Assembly: GCF_003641205.1 (NCBI RefSeq)
Contig: NZ_CP032762.1
Coordinates: 620,001-684,000 of the forward strand
Direction of reading: 5' to 3'
DNA from: Rhodococcus sp. P1Y
Lineage (GTDB): Bacteria; Actinomycetota; Actinomycetes; Mycobacteriales; Mycobacteriaceae
Length of the DNA stretch: 64,000 nucleotides
Numbering within the stretch: position 1 is the stretch's first letter; each line of letters begins with the position of its first letter. The translations under genes and the position numbers were made by a program. The notes beneath the pieces are model-generated. The model was given only the letters and a program-made list of their open reading frames with translations, searched no databases and had not been told where the DNA came from. Shown here in pieces: positions 1 through 8,867 of this stretch.

Positions 1-1417
<1,417 letters not shown>

Positions 1418-1436
1418 GCGCAAGGAGTTGGTGAAG

Positions 1437-1997
1437 ATGGAAACGGACAATACTCGGGAGTCCGTGCTCAGGGCGGCCGATGAGCTGTTCTATTCACGCG
1501 GCGTTCAGGCTGTGGGCATGGACGAGCTGCGCGCAGCCGCCGGGATCTCACTCAAGCGCATGTATGCACTGTTCCCGTCCAAGGCGGACATAGTCGCCGA
1601 GGTACTTGCCGGACGCACCGCGGTCTGGAACGAACGGATACGTGCCGAGGCAGACAAATACGACTCCCCCCGCAGCAAAGTGCTGTCCATCTTCGACTTC
1701 CTCGACGGATGGTTCAGAGAAGACAACTTCCGCGGCTGCGCGTTCATCAACTCGTTCGGCGAGCTCGGCGCGACGATGCCCGCTGTGGCCGACGCCGCTC
1801 ACCGACACAAACGTGAATTCGTCGAATACGTAACCGATTTGGTGGTCGAACTGGGCTGCCAACCGACACTCGGGCTTCAGATCGCGTTGCTCGCGGAAGG
1901 TGCGCAGACGACCGCCGCGATCTCCGAGTCGCCGGAATCCGCCATCGCCGCTCGACAGGCCGCGGAAGTCCTCCTCGACGTCGGCGCACGCTCGTGA
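1437..1997 (+). CDS. TetR/AcrR family transcriptional regulator
   Basis: A 186-residue regulator. The N-terminus (TRESVLRAADELFYSRGVQ, then MDELRAAAGISLKRMYALFPSK) is a typical TetR helix-turn-helix with the recognition helix ending at YALFPSK near residue 45. The C-terminal half is the ligand-binding helical core and includes GWFREDNFRGCAFINS, characteristic of the subgroup encoded beside small hydrolases and reductases. ATG 1437 is chosen over GTG 1431 because AAGGAG at 1422-1427 is 9 nt upstream. It is divergent from the hydrolase, with two palindromic operators between. The stop codon overlaps the GTG of a degenerate remnant downstream. Probably an autorepressor induced by the hydrolase substrate. 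Confidence 0.9.
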   Translation: METDNTRESVLRAADELFYSRGVQAVGMDELRAAAGISLKRMYALFPSKADIVAEVLAGRTAVWNERIRAEADKYDSPRSKVLSIFDFLDGWFREDNFRGCAFINSFGELGATMPAVADAAHRHKREFVEYVTDLVVELGCQPTLGLQIALLAEGAQTTAAISESPESAIAARQAAEVLLDVGARS

Positions 1998-2164
1998 AGC
2001 TGAAGGCATGCATCAACGGCCCTCGGCGACTGGCGGTCGAACTCGGCCTAGCGACACGTATCGGACTCGAAGACACCCTGATTCTGCCCGACGGCACCCC
2101 CGCCGCCGGAAACGCAGAACTGGTCGCTGCAGCATCCGCCCTGGTCAACGAGCGGCACGGTTGA
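1994..2164 (+). pseudogene. remnant of a BKACE (3-keto-5-aminohexanoate cleavage) gene
   Basis: A 57-codon open frame begins with a GTG that overlaps the TetR stop (GTGA). The first residues VKLKACINGPR match the start of BKACE (former DUF849) enzymes, which cleave beta-keto acids with acetyl-CoA. The rest, LATRIGLEDTLILPDG followed by NAELVAAASALV, matches the C-terminal end of the same family. The roughly 200-230 residues between, including the metal-binding and catalytic barrel, are absent, so this looks like an in-frame internal deletion. No catalytic function is expected. Confidence 0.7.
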
Positions 2165-2234
2165 GTGCCCCGGAGGGGCCGTAGCCGTGCCACATGATCC
2201 TCGGGTCCGAGGGGTTGCAGTCCGGCCAGATCTG

Positions 2235-2552
2235 ATGCACGGTTGCATAGTGAGGCTAACTATCGGAGTAGTACTACTGTTCGCAGCCGTGGGCATGTGG
2301 TTCGCGATGATCTCTCGCGCCAACTCACGCAACCCAAATACGATCTGGCGACGCGCGGGACAATTCGACGGCTGGTCGATGGTGATGTGCGCACTCGCCG
2401 TCGCCGCATCGGTCTGGGGCGCCGGGTGGGTCTCGGAGTCCACGACCGCAGCCCAGCCCTGGCAGTTCGTACTGTATGTCGTCCTGATACTCGTACCGGT
2501 CGTGCCTGCTCGGGCGTGGCTCTGGAAGCAGAAGAGAGTCGGCGCGATCTGA
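2235..2552 (+). CDS. small hypothetical membrane protein
   Basis: About 105 residues with three hydrophobic segments: LTIGVVLLFAAVGMWFAMI, then MVMCALAVAASVWGAGW, then FVLYVVLILVPVVPARAW. These suggest a three-pass inner-membrane protein ending in a basic tail (WKQKRVGAI). I do not recognise a family. The start is uncertain: ATG 2235 or GTG 2250 are both possible and neither has a convincing ribosome-binding site. It lies between the BKACE remnant and a lipoprotein serine hydrolase on the same strand, 30 bp from the latter. Confidence 0.5.
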   Translation: MHGCIVRLTIGVVLLFAAVGMWFAMISRANSRNPNTIWRRAGQFDGWSMVMCALAVAASVWGAGWVSESTTAAQPWQFVLYVVLILVPVVPARAWLWKQKRVGAI

Positions 2553-2582
2553 CGACCCGCGGCTGCCGGTAATGTCCGAAGG

Positions 2583-3749
2583 GTGAATCTGCGCTCGGCA
2601 GTACTCCCCCTCGCCCTTGCCGTTGTCGTTGGCGTTGCCGCCTGTTCGACCGAACAAAGCACCGACGCCGCGCCGTCCACGTCCACGTCCACGTCCACGT
2701 CCAGCAGTCCAGGCACCATACGGACCGCCGACGGACAAGCTGTGGTCGACCAACTGGTCGCGGCGGGAGCCCCCGCGGCAGTGATCGAATTGCGCGACGG
2801 TGACGCAGAATGGCAGGGATCCGCCGGAGTCGTTGACAGAAGCGACGACGCGCGAGCGTCCGCCGATGACCCGGTGCGCATCGCCAGTATCACCAAATCG
2901 ATGGTCGCGGCGGTCGTCCTACAGTTGGTCGACGAGAGAAGGCTGACACTGGAGACCGATGTCGACGAGATTCTGCCGGGGCTTCTGCCCAAAGCCGTCA
3001 CCATCCGGCAGTTGTTGAACCACACGAGCGGATTGCCGAACTATCTCGATTCCCTCGTCCCACCCGATGCGCAGGGGCTGGTCGATGCAGCTGACAACAC
3101 CTACACCGATGCCCAGCTGATCGACATTGCCTTAGCGGAGCCGTGGCCGCTGGAGCCGGGTGCCGAATTTTCCTACTCCAACACCAACTACGTCGTACTG
3201 GGTGAGATCGTCGCTGCGTTGGACGACCGATCCCTCGCGGATTCGTTGCGCACCAGAGTTTTCGAACCTCTGGGGATGAATTCGACGACGTATCCGACGG
3301 CGGCCGACATGCCCGGTGGCGGGCTGCACGGCTACATCGTCGAGGGCGGAACATACTCCGACATAACCGACTTCGATCCGTCGATCTGGTCCGCGAGCGC
3401 CGCGGTCGTGTCAACCGTCGGTGACGTCAACACGTTCTTCCGCGGCCTGTTCGACGAAACAATGCTGCCGCGAGAACTCGTCACCGAGATGCAGCAGGTA
3501 ACTCCGTCGGGATACGGGCTTGGACTGCTGGTGGGCGGGGACGCATGTAATCCGGGCGCCGCCGAGTTGGTATTCGGTCAGCGCGGCAACGGTTTCGGCT
3601 ACCGAACCCTCTCGTTCTCCACTCCCGACGGTGGTCGTCAGGTGACGTTGGGCTGGACGGCGTCGGCTATCGATCCGGCATCGGATCCACTGGAGCAGAC
3701 GGCCTTGAACGGCCTGATCACCGGCCTTGCCGCCACCTGCCCCGCGTAA
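2583..3749 (+). CDS. lipoprotein serine hydrolase (class C beta-lactamase fold)
   Basis: A 388-residue precursor starting at GTG. It has a hydrophobic signal segment with lipobox VAAC (Cys21), followed by a Ser/Thr-rich linker (residues 31-42) encoded by a TCCACG microsatellite. The catalytic domain has the SxxK tetrad SITK (Ser102, Lys105), the YSNTNY tyrosine motif near residue 197 and the usual LLNHTSGL. This is the beta-lactamase-related/D-Ala-D-Ala carboxypeptidase group (PF00144), acting outside the membrane on peptides or esters. The third KTG-like box is not evident: the region reads FGQRGNGFGY, a common variant in this family. Substrate unknown. Confidence 0.85.
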   Translation: MNLRSAVLPLALAVVVGVAACSTEQSTDAAPSTSTSTSTSSSPGTIRTADGQAVVDQLVAAGAPAAVIELRDGDAEWQGSAGVVDRSDDARASADDPVRIASITKSMVAAVVLQLVDERRLTLETDVDEILPGLLPKAVTIRQLLNHTSGLPNYLDSLVPPDAQGLVDAADNTYTDAQLIDIALAEPWPLEPGAEFSYSNTNYVVLGEIVAALDDRSLADSLRTRVFEPLGMNSTTYPTAADMPGGGLHGYIVEGGTYSDITDFDPSIWSASAAVVSTVGDVNTFFRGLFDETMLPRELVTEMQQVTPSGYGLGLLVGGDACNPGAAELVFGQRGNGFGYRTLSFSTPDGGRQVTLGWTASAIDPASDPLEQTALNGLITGLAATCPA

Positions 3750-3754
3750 CCAGT

Positions 3755-3814
3755 GCCGAGATCGAAGTTGCGCACCCATTTCGGCCGAAACTGCGACACA
3801 ACCTCGATCTCGGC
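3755..3814. terminator. long nested inverted repeat between convergent genes
   Basis: Outer arms GCCGAGATCGA (3755-3765) and TCGATCTCGGC (3804-3814) are perfectly complementary. At the centre is the 12-bp palindrome TTTCGGCCGAAA (3779-3790), with GTTGCGCA and CTGCGACA between. It sits between the converging serine hydrolase and aminotransferase genes, so a bidirectional terminator or an intergenic repeat element is likely. There is no U-tract. Confidence 0.55.
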
Positions 3815-3822
3815 GGAAGGGA

Positions 3823-4734
3823 CTACAGCATCGTCACCCAACCGTGAGTCCGGTCACCGGCGAGCACTGCCTGATGGCGTTCACGCAGAACGGCCGTCAT
3901 CGGGCCCGTCTCGCGTGATCCGACTGCGCGGCCGTCGATTTCGTGGACGGGAGCGACACCCGCGGAGGTGCCGCTGACGAAGACTTCGTCGGCGATGTAC
4001 AGCTCGGTGAGATCGACGGTCCGCTCCTGCACCTCAATTCCCTCCTCGCCGGCGAGGGTCAGGATCGTTCGACGGTTGATGCCGTCGAGAATGTCGTTGG
4101 TGGCATCGGGGGTGATCAACACTCCGTTGCGCACCAGGAAGATGTTTGCTGCGCTCAATTCGCACACATGACCGTTGATGTCGAGAAAGATGCAGTCGTC
4201 GAATCCGGAGTCGATTGCATCCTGTTTGGCCAGAACGGAATTGACGTACGCACCGTTGACCTTTGCACGGGAGGGTATGGCGTTGTCCGGGATTCGTCGC
4301 CACACACTGGTTTTCAGGCGCATACCGTCCTGCGGAACGATGGGAGCCGCGTCGTACAGGAAGATGCTGACCGTGGTGTGCAGGCCGCGAACACGAGTGC
4401 CGGGGATGGACTCGTCGACGTGGACGGTCGCGCGGACGTAGACCTCATCCTGCGGATCGTTGACGGCAACCACCTCGCGCACTGCGTCCACGAACCTCTC
4501 GTACGTCCACTCGGACGCGAACGTGTCGATGCCGATGATCTTGCAGGACTCGACGAGACGCTGATAGTGATCGGGCAGCCGAAAGGCCGTGCGCGTAGTG
4601 GATGAGCCGTGCACCGGAAAGACGGTGTAGACGCTCAGGCCGTACAGAACGGCCGAGGTGGCGACTCCGAGCTTTGCGTCCTGTGCGTCGACGATGCCGT
4701 TGCCGAAGAATACTTTGTCGTGTGGAGTTGCCAT
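3823..4734 (-). CDS. aminotransferase class IV (branched-chain/4-amino-4-deoxychorismate lyase type)
   Basis: A 303-residue fold-type IV PLP enzyme. The segment RAKVNGAYVNSVLAKQDA contains the likely Schiff-base lysine, and CELSAANIFLV followed by DILDGINRRTIL are the cofactor-phosphate and C-terminal motifs shared by branched-chain aminotransferases (IlvE), D-amino-acid transaminases and aminodeoxychorismate lyases. The N-terminal VFFGNGIVDAQDAKLGVATSAVLYGLSV is typical of the IlvE side. ATG 4734 is used rather than the longer open frame to 4800, because homologues begin close to this point. Cytosolic; transamination of branched-chain or other 2-keto acids is the best guess. Confidence 0.8.
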   Translation of the reverse strand: MATPHDKVFFGNGIVDAQDAKLGVATSAVLYGLSVYTVFPVHGSSTTRTAFRLPDHYQRLVESCKIIGIDTFASEWTYERFVDAVREVVAVNDPQDEVYVRATVHVDESIPGTRVRGLHTTVSIFLYDAAPIVPQDGMRLKTSVWRRIPDNAIPSRAKVNGAYVNSVLAKQDAIDSGFDDCIFLDINGHVCELSAANIFLVRNGVLITPDATNDILDGINRRTILTLAGEEGIEVQERTVDLTELYIADEVFVSGTSAGVAPVHEIDGRAVGSRETGPMTAVLRERHQAVLAGDRTHGWVTML

Positions 4735-4955
4735 GCAGGTGATGCTAGCGGCACCCGCAAACCTGCCGACAGCGATTATCCTGGCGTGGACCGAACGCAA
4801 CGGCGCCGCGGTATTGACCCTGGCGCCTCGAGCCTGGGGCGACAGTGCCGGCCATGACCTTGCCCCAGGTCAGGCGTCGAACACGCATCTCTTCTCCCGG
4901 ACTTGTCGGGACCCGGTGATAGGAATTGAAGGAGACAACCGCGAAGGGAGTGCCC

Positions 4956-5138
4956 ATGCACAGCATCGAAGATCGTTGCGAAGGAACGCTCGTCATCCAC
5001 GCAATCGGCGACGCGGAATGCACGGAGCCGGACTGCGTGGATTTCGAGTACGTTCGTCATTTCCTGATATTGGAGTGCGACGAGATCACCGGTGGATGCC
5101 AGTGCGTCGGTGAGATCGAACTTCTCAGAGCTTCCTGA
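4956..5138 (+). CDS. small Cys-rich hypothetical protein
   Basis: Sixty residues starting at ATG 4956, with a purine-rich GAAGGGAG a few bases upstream. Five cysteines (within EDRCEG, AECTEPDC and GGCQC) and many acidic residues are visible, and there is no signal peptide or membrane segment. I do not recognise a family. The last 14 bases overlap the 3' end of the convergent merR gene. A metal- or redox-sensitive fold is possible from the Cys content, but that is a guess. It may be a conserved actinobacterial small protein or a chance frame. Confidence 0.4.
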   Translation: MHSIEDRCEGTLVIHAIGDAECTEPDCVDFEYVRHFLILECDEITGGCQCVGEIELLRAS

Positions 5139-5958
5139 CGATCGGCTGCTGGAGTTCGGTGACCCATTCGTCCTGGGGCTTGGGCTCGGAGACAAGGTAG
5201 CGCTCGCGGCACACCCCGGCCAGTTCGAATCCGTTCTCACCGACCCACGTCATCAACGATTCCCAGGTGTCGCCGATCGTCGCCATCGATCCGTGATGAA
5301 CCGTCGTCGCAGCGAGTTCGACCGGCGGCAACTCGACCACCTCGAAGCCCCCACCCGTTCCCGAAAGCTCGGAAACCTCGACCTCACCGGAAACAGGGAA
5401 TGCGGCGTTGACCTTGATTCCAAGGTCGAGAGCCTCGTAGGTCGCGAACGCCGACGGGCCGAATCCGATGCCGGCAGCGACAAGTCTTTCCGCCAGCGCC
5501 GCGTAGAGCGGCCCGATGACGGGTCCGATGTTCGCGTTACCGAACCCGTCTGCGTGCCCGCTGAGCTGCGCGATGCGTTGTACCGGTAAGGACTTCGTTT
5601 CTACGGTGATCATGGCCGAAACTCCTTCTGTGTGCTGGAGACGCGCATCGATGCGGCGGAGGCGGGCCTCGTCGAGAGCCAGACGACCCGCAAGCTCGGC
5701 TCGCTTGTCGGCGAGCATGGTTCGCAACTCGTCCTCGTCGACGGTCCCGTGGACGATCCGAGCGACGTCGTCGAGGCGGAAGCCCAAGTCCTTGAACTCG
5801 AGGATTCTGCCCAACGTCTCGAACTGCCGACCGTCGTAGAAGCGGTAGCCGGAGAACCTGTCTACCTTCGCCGGCGTCAGCAGCCCGATCTCGTCGTAGT
5901 GCCTGAGCATGCGAACCGACACTCGGCCGATCGATGCGAACTCTCCAATGGTGAACAT
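5125..5958 (-). CDS. MerR family regulator with GyrI-like effector domain (BltR-type)
   Basis: A 277-residue regulator. Residues 1-70 are a MerR winged helix (MFTIGEFASIGRVSVRMLRHYDEIGLLTPAKVD, GYRFYD), then a dimerising coiled coil (about 75-110), then a C-terminal AraC-effector/GyrI-like domain (about 120-275) that binds hydrophobic drugs in BltR, BmrR and Rob relatives. No metal-binding cysteines, so a small-molecule rather than metal sensor. The 17-bp dyad at 5978-5994 lies 20 bp upstream of the start, as expected for an autoregulated MerR promoter with a long spacer. No efflux gene is adjacent, so the target may be itself or a distant locus. Confidence 0.88.
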   Translation of the reverse strand: MFTIGEFASIGRVSVRMLRHYDEIGLLTPAKVDRFSGYRFYDGRQFETLGRILEFKDLGFRLDDVARIVHGTVDEDELRTMLADKRAELAGRLALDEARLRRIDARLQHTEGVSAMITVETKSLPVQRIAQLSGHADGFGNANIGPVIGPLYAALAERLVAAGIGFGPSAFATYEALDLGIKVNAAFPVSGEVEVSELSGTGGGFEVVELPPVELAATTVHHGSMATIGDTWESLMTWVGENGFELAGVCRERYLVSEPKPQDEWVTELQQPIVRKL

Positions 5959-5977
5959 GACCCCTCCGAGGTTTCCG

Positions 5978-5994
5978 CCTCACATAGTGTGAGG
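5978..5994 (-). promoter_or_regulatory. MerR-type operator upstream of merR
   Basis: CCTCACA-tag-TGTGAGG is a perfect 7-bp dyad and resembles the CCTCAC-n-GTGAGG sites of the TipA/BltR branch of MerR. Read on the minus strand it follows a TTGACC -35-like hexamer that overlaps the reverse transcriptase stop codon, giving the long spacer that MerR proteins untwist. Confidence 0.75.
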
Positions 5995-5995
5995 G

Positions 5996-7243
5996 TCAAG
6001 CCCAGTCCACCTGCTCGGCCATCTCGAGCAATCTACGACGCCTCGCCGAGTTCGTCTCGCCGATACGCGCGATTCGCCCGAAGAGATGGGCACGAAAATC
6101 GGGGACACCATGGCGGTTCTGCGGCTCGGGACCGGTGACGGCGCAGTTGTGCAGGATGGCTCGGAGCTCGTCGTACTCCTTACGCGGTACGGCGGGCCAG
6201 TCGTTGACGACCAGGCCGGTGAGGATCTGCCTCTTGTGGGCACGGCGAACCCGAGTCTTGACGGGATTGACGACGAATCCCTCGTCGACGATGACCTGCC
6301 GAGCCACCCACAGCACCGCGTCGACATCCGCGGAGCCGGAGAAGGCGAGGTCGTCGGCGTATCTGGTGTAGCGCAGGCCCATAGAACGAGCCAGGCCCGT
6401 CAGGCGAATATCCAACCTCCGCGCAACGAGATTCGCCAGCGCAGGCGACGTCGGGGCTCCTTGAGGGAGGTGGCGCGATCGCAACAACGACGCTGTGGCA
6501 TAGGGCATTCCGCCCAGTTGGCCGGCGGGAGTACTCGTCGTACACAAGTATGCGAGGTTCCACGCCACGTTCCTGGGATATCCGAGGGCGTCGAAAACTG
6601 CGACCACACGGTTGATCCCGACCGTCGGGAAGAAGTCCTTCAGATCGACAGACATGACCACTTCGCGTCCGGCGTGCGGAATCCCGAAGGTACGTGGACT
6701 TCGACCTTTGACGAAACCGTGGGCCGCAGCGTGCGCTGGAACGTTGTCGAGTATGCGTCGCAGAATCTTTCGCTGTATCTCGCGTAGTCGCGGCTTCGGG
6801 ATCTCGAGTAGACGCGCGCCGACCCTCTTCGGGATCGGGGTGACGCGATAGTGCCGCAGTGGTTCGGGCGCGACGGTGAGGCGGGAGTGGGCGTCGGCGA
6901 ACCATTCGATCTCCGGAATCGTCAGGTTCAGCGACTCGGCAAGGTCGCCGGTGGTCACATACCGCGGCACCTCGAACAGCCACGGTTTGACGCCGTCCCT
7001 GCGGCGAGAAGGCTCGACCGAGCGGGGTTCCGGCAACAGCGGAAGACCGGTGATGAGACCACGCAACGATTCCGTGTCGTACGGCGCGGAAGGCAAGAGG
7101 TCGATCAAGCGATAGGCGAGGCGCGCTGCTTTGTCACCCAGAAGCGGCATGAACGCTTCCTCCAGGCCGCCCCGTGTCCACGGCGCCTCAGCCGCCAGGG
7201 AAGCGAGCCACGCGGCCATCTGCGGGCTGAACTGGCGGCTCAT
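5996..7243 (-). CDS. retron-type reverse transcriptase
   Basis: A 415-residue retron-like RT. An N-terminal extension of about 120 residues (1-120) has no clear motif. The RT core follows: IPKPRLREIQRKILRRIL (about 148-165), HGFVKGRS (175-182), VMSVDLKDFFPTV with the first catalytic Asp200, LPQGAPTSPALANL (259-272), the YADD box 295-298, GFVVNPVKT (322-330), and LTGLVVN (341-347) in the position of the retron VTG box. The thumb (RKEYDELRAILHNC) is retron-like. The NAxxH box is altered to FGIPH (186-190). ATG 7243 is chosen because the longer frame from 7399 runs through the predicted msr-msd. The N-terminal extension recalls myxobacterial Mx162/Sa163 RTs. No effector gene is fused or obviously adjacent. 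Confidence 0.92.
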   Translation of the reverse strand: MSRQFSPQMAAWLASLAAEAPWTRGGLEEAFMPLLGDKAARLAYRLIDLLPSAPYDTESLRGLITGLPLLPEPRSVEPSRRRDGVKPWLFEVPRYVTTGDLAESLNLTIPEIEWFADAHSRLTVAPEPLRHYRVTPIPKRVGARLLEIPKPRLREIQRKILRRILDNVPAHAAAHGFVKGRSPRTFGIPHAGREVVMSVDLKDFFPTVGINRVVAVFDALGYPRNVAWNLAYLCTTSTPAGQLGGMPYATASLLRSRHLPQGAPTSPALANLVARRLDIRLTGLARSMGLRYTRYADDLAFSGSADVDAVLWVARQVIVDEGFVVNPVKTRVRRAHKRQILTGLVVNDWPAVPRKEYDELRAILHNCAVTGPEPQNRHGVPDFRAHLFGRIARIGETNSARRRRLLEMAEQVDWA

Positions 7244-7261
7244 CGGGGCTCTCGGCGTAGG

Positions 7262-7421
7262 TGCAGCGGCGACGGGCGACCTGAATCTTTCGTACTCGGC
7301 GCCGTCAAGCACGCGGAGCGTGCGGACCGGCATCGGACGCAGTGCCCAGTTCTTCTCTCTCGCCCAGGGGTTACCCCTGGGATCGGCCCAGCGGACCAAC
7401 TCTCGCCCGTTCGCCGCTGCA
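7262..7421 (-). ncRNA. predicted retron msr-msd RNA with a1/a2 repeats
   Basis: On the minus strand the region opens with a1, TGCAGCGGCGAACGGGCGA (7421-7403), and closes with a2, TCGCCCGTCGCCGCTGCA (7279-7262). They pair over 18 bp with a single bulged A. Between them lies an 8-bp hairpin, CCCAGGGG-taa-CCCCTGGG (7381-7363), expected for msr. A second interrupted hairpin (7331-7301, about 12 bp with a TCC loop and small bulges) would be msd. The a2 end is 19 nt before the RT start codon, as in known retrons. The branch guanosine would be just after a1 (G at 7402 is a candidate). Seen: repeats and hairpins. Inferred: that it is reverse-transcribed. Confidence 0.75.
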
Positions 7422-7449
7422 TGAGAACCACCATGCCAAAGATGTCCGG

Positions 7450-7479
7450 TTTATGCCCAGGTATCGTCGGCGCGGCCAA
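7450..7479 (-). promoter_or_regulatory. possible retron promoter
   Basis: On the minus strand TTGGCC (7479-7474) and CATAAA (7455-7450) are separated by 18 bp, a weak sigma-70-like pair in the 60-bp gap between the FAD-oxidase stop and a1. Transcription from here would start some 20-25 nt before a1 and read the msr-msd and then the RT. Confidence 0.35.
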
Positions 7480-7481
7480 CC

Positions 7482-8867
7482 TCACCGAGCCAGCACTGCC
7501 CCCGGATTGAGAATTCCCGACGGGTCGAGAGCTGCCTTGACGGCGTGCTGCACCGATAGTGCGGTCTCGTCTTGCTCGATGCTGAGCCAGCCGGTCTTGA
7601 GACGTCCCACACCGTGTTCACCGGTGATGGTTCCGCCGAGTTCGAGAGCACGTCGTGTGATCGCATCGAATGCCGACATCGCAGCAGCTCGACTGGCATC
7701 GTCGCTGTCGTCGTAGATGATCGTCGGATGCAGGTTTCCGTCACCTGCGTGCCCGAACACTCCGATCGTCAACCCGGTTTCGGAGGCGATCAGTTCCACG
7801 GAGGCGATCAGGTCGGTGATGCGAGAACGGGGCACGGCAACATCGTCGAGCAGCCAGTCACCGAGTCCTTCCAGAGCGGGAAGCGCGAGTCGGCGGGCTT
7901 CGAGAAGCATCGACGCCTCTGCCGGATCGGAGCTGACCACCACGTCCTCCGCCCCGAAACCGGTGCACAGGGCGGCGATGTCGGCGAGGACCACATCGGC
8001 ATCGACATCGTCGCTCTGTACCAGGAGCAGTGCAGCCGTGTTCTCGCCCATTCCCATCTTCGCCATCTCGTCCACGGCCATGACCGTCGTGCGATCCAAT
8101 ATCTCGAGCATCGACGGCGTCGAACCCGACGCCGATATTCCCGAGACAGCGCGTCCAGCTCCATCCAGAGTCGGAAAGGAGGCAACGAGAGTCTGCGCAG
8201 GCCGGGGCGCGGGGAGCAACCTCACGGTGATTTCGGTGATCACACCCAGAGTGCCTTCCGAGCCGACCATCAGATGCGTCAGGTCGTATCCCGCCACGCC
8301 CTTCACAGTGCGTCGACCCGTGCGCATGACACGACCGTCTGCGAGGACAACTTGCAGTCCGAGGACGAAGTCGCCTGTGACACCGTATTTGACGCAGCAC
8401 ATTCCGCCGGCGTTGGTCGCGACGTTGCCGCCGATGGTGCTGAACTCGACGCTTCCAGGGTCCGGCGGATAGAACAGTCCGTCGGTTGCCACGCGTGCCC
8501 GTAGATCAGCGGTGACGACGCCCGGTTCGACCACCGCGATGCGATTGACCGCGTCGACCTCCACGATCGCGGTCATTCGATGCAGACTCAACACGATGCA
8601 TGCCTCGGTCGCATTCGCCCCACCGCTCAGTCCACTTCCCGCGCCACGAGGAACAACGGCGACGGAGTGTCGATGTGCTGCAGCGAGACACGCCGAGACC
8701 TCGTCCGTCGTGCGTGGCAGGAGGACGGCCGCCGGCAACGCGTTGTCGGTGAACCCCGATTGATCACGGGCGTAACCGAGAACGATGTCCGGATCGACCA
8801 CCACGATCTCGGCGGGCAGACCGTCGATCACCGCACGAACGGATTCGGTTGCTACGACAGCGGTCAC
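7482..8867 (-). CDS. FAD-linked oxidase (GlcD/D-lactate dehydrogenase-like)
   Basis: A 461-residue VAO/PCMH flavoprotein. The FAD-binding PCMH part has PRGAGSGLSGGAN (near residue 69), DPGSVEFSTIGGNVATNAGG and VGSEGTLGVITEITVRLLP; the C-terminal cap has FGHAGDGNLHP and TGEHGVGRLK. Members oxidise 2-hydroxy acids such as glycolate or D-lactate, passing electrons to quinone or another acceptor. The GTG start at 8867 overlaps the stop of the SDR gene (GTGA); the frame continues further upstream but that stretch is antisense-type sequence inside the SDR gene. It is the last gene of the overlapping five-gene operon and would oxidise an alpha-hydroxy acid intermediate. Confidence 0.88.
   Translation of the reverse strand: MTAVVATESVRAVIDGLPAEIVVVDPDIVLGYARDQSGFTDNALPAAVLLPRTTDEVSACLAAAHRHSVAVVPRGAGSGLSGGANATEACIVLSLHRMTAIVEVDAVNRIAVVEPGVVTADLRARVATDGLFYPPDPGSVEFSTIGGNVATNAGGMCCVKYGVTGDFVLGLQVVLADGRVMRTGRRTVKGVAGYDLTHLMVGSEGTLGVITEITVRLLPAPRPAQTLVASFPTLDGAGRAVSGISASGSTPSMLEILDRTTVMAVDEMAKMGMGENTAALLLVQSDDVDADVVLADIAALCTGFGAEDVVVSSDPAEASMLLEARRLALPALEGLGDWLLDDVAVPRSRITDLIASVELIASETGLTIGVFGHAGDGNLHPTIIYDDSDDASRAAAMSAFDAITRRALELGGTITGEHGVGRLKTGWLSIEQDETALSVQHAVKAALDPSGILNPGAVLAR

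Noticed and set aside
2048..3025. Long minus-strand open frame of 325 codons
   Set aside because: It lies antisense to the serine hydrolase and membrane-protein genes, has low-complexity Asp/Val and Thr runs from the TCCACG repeat, and no family resemblance.
7244..7399. N-terminal extension of the reverse transcriptase (52 extra codons from 7399)
   Set aside because: This stretch contains both hairpins and the a2 repeat of the predicted msr-msd; the RT has a good ATG at 7243 right after a2. The open frame is probably a by-product of high GC.
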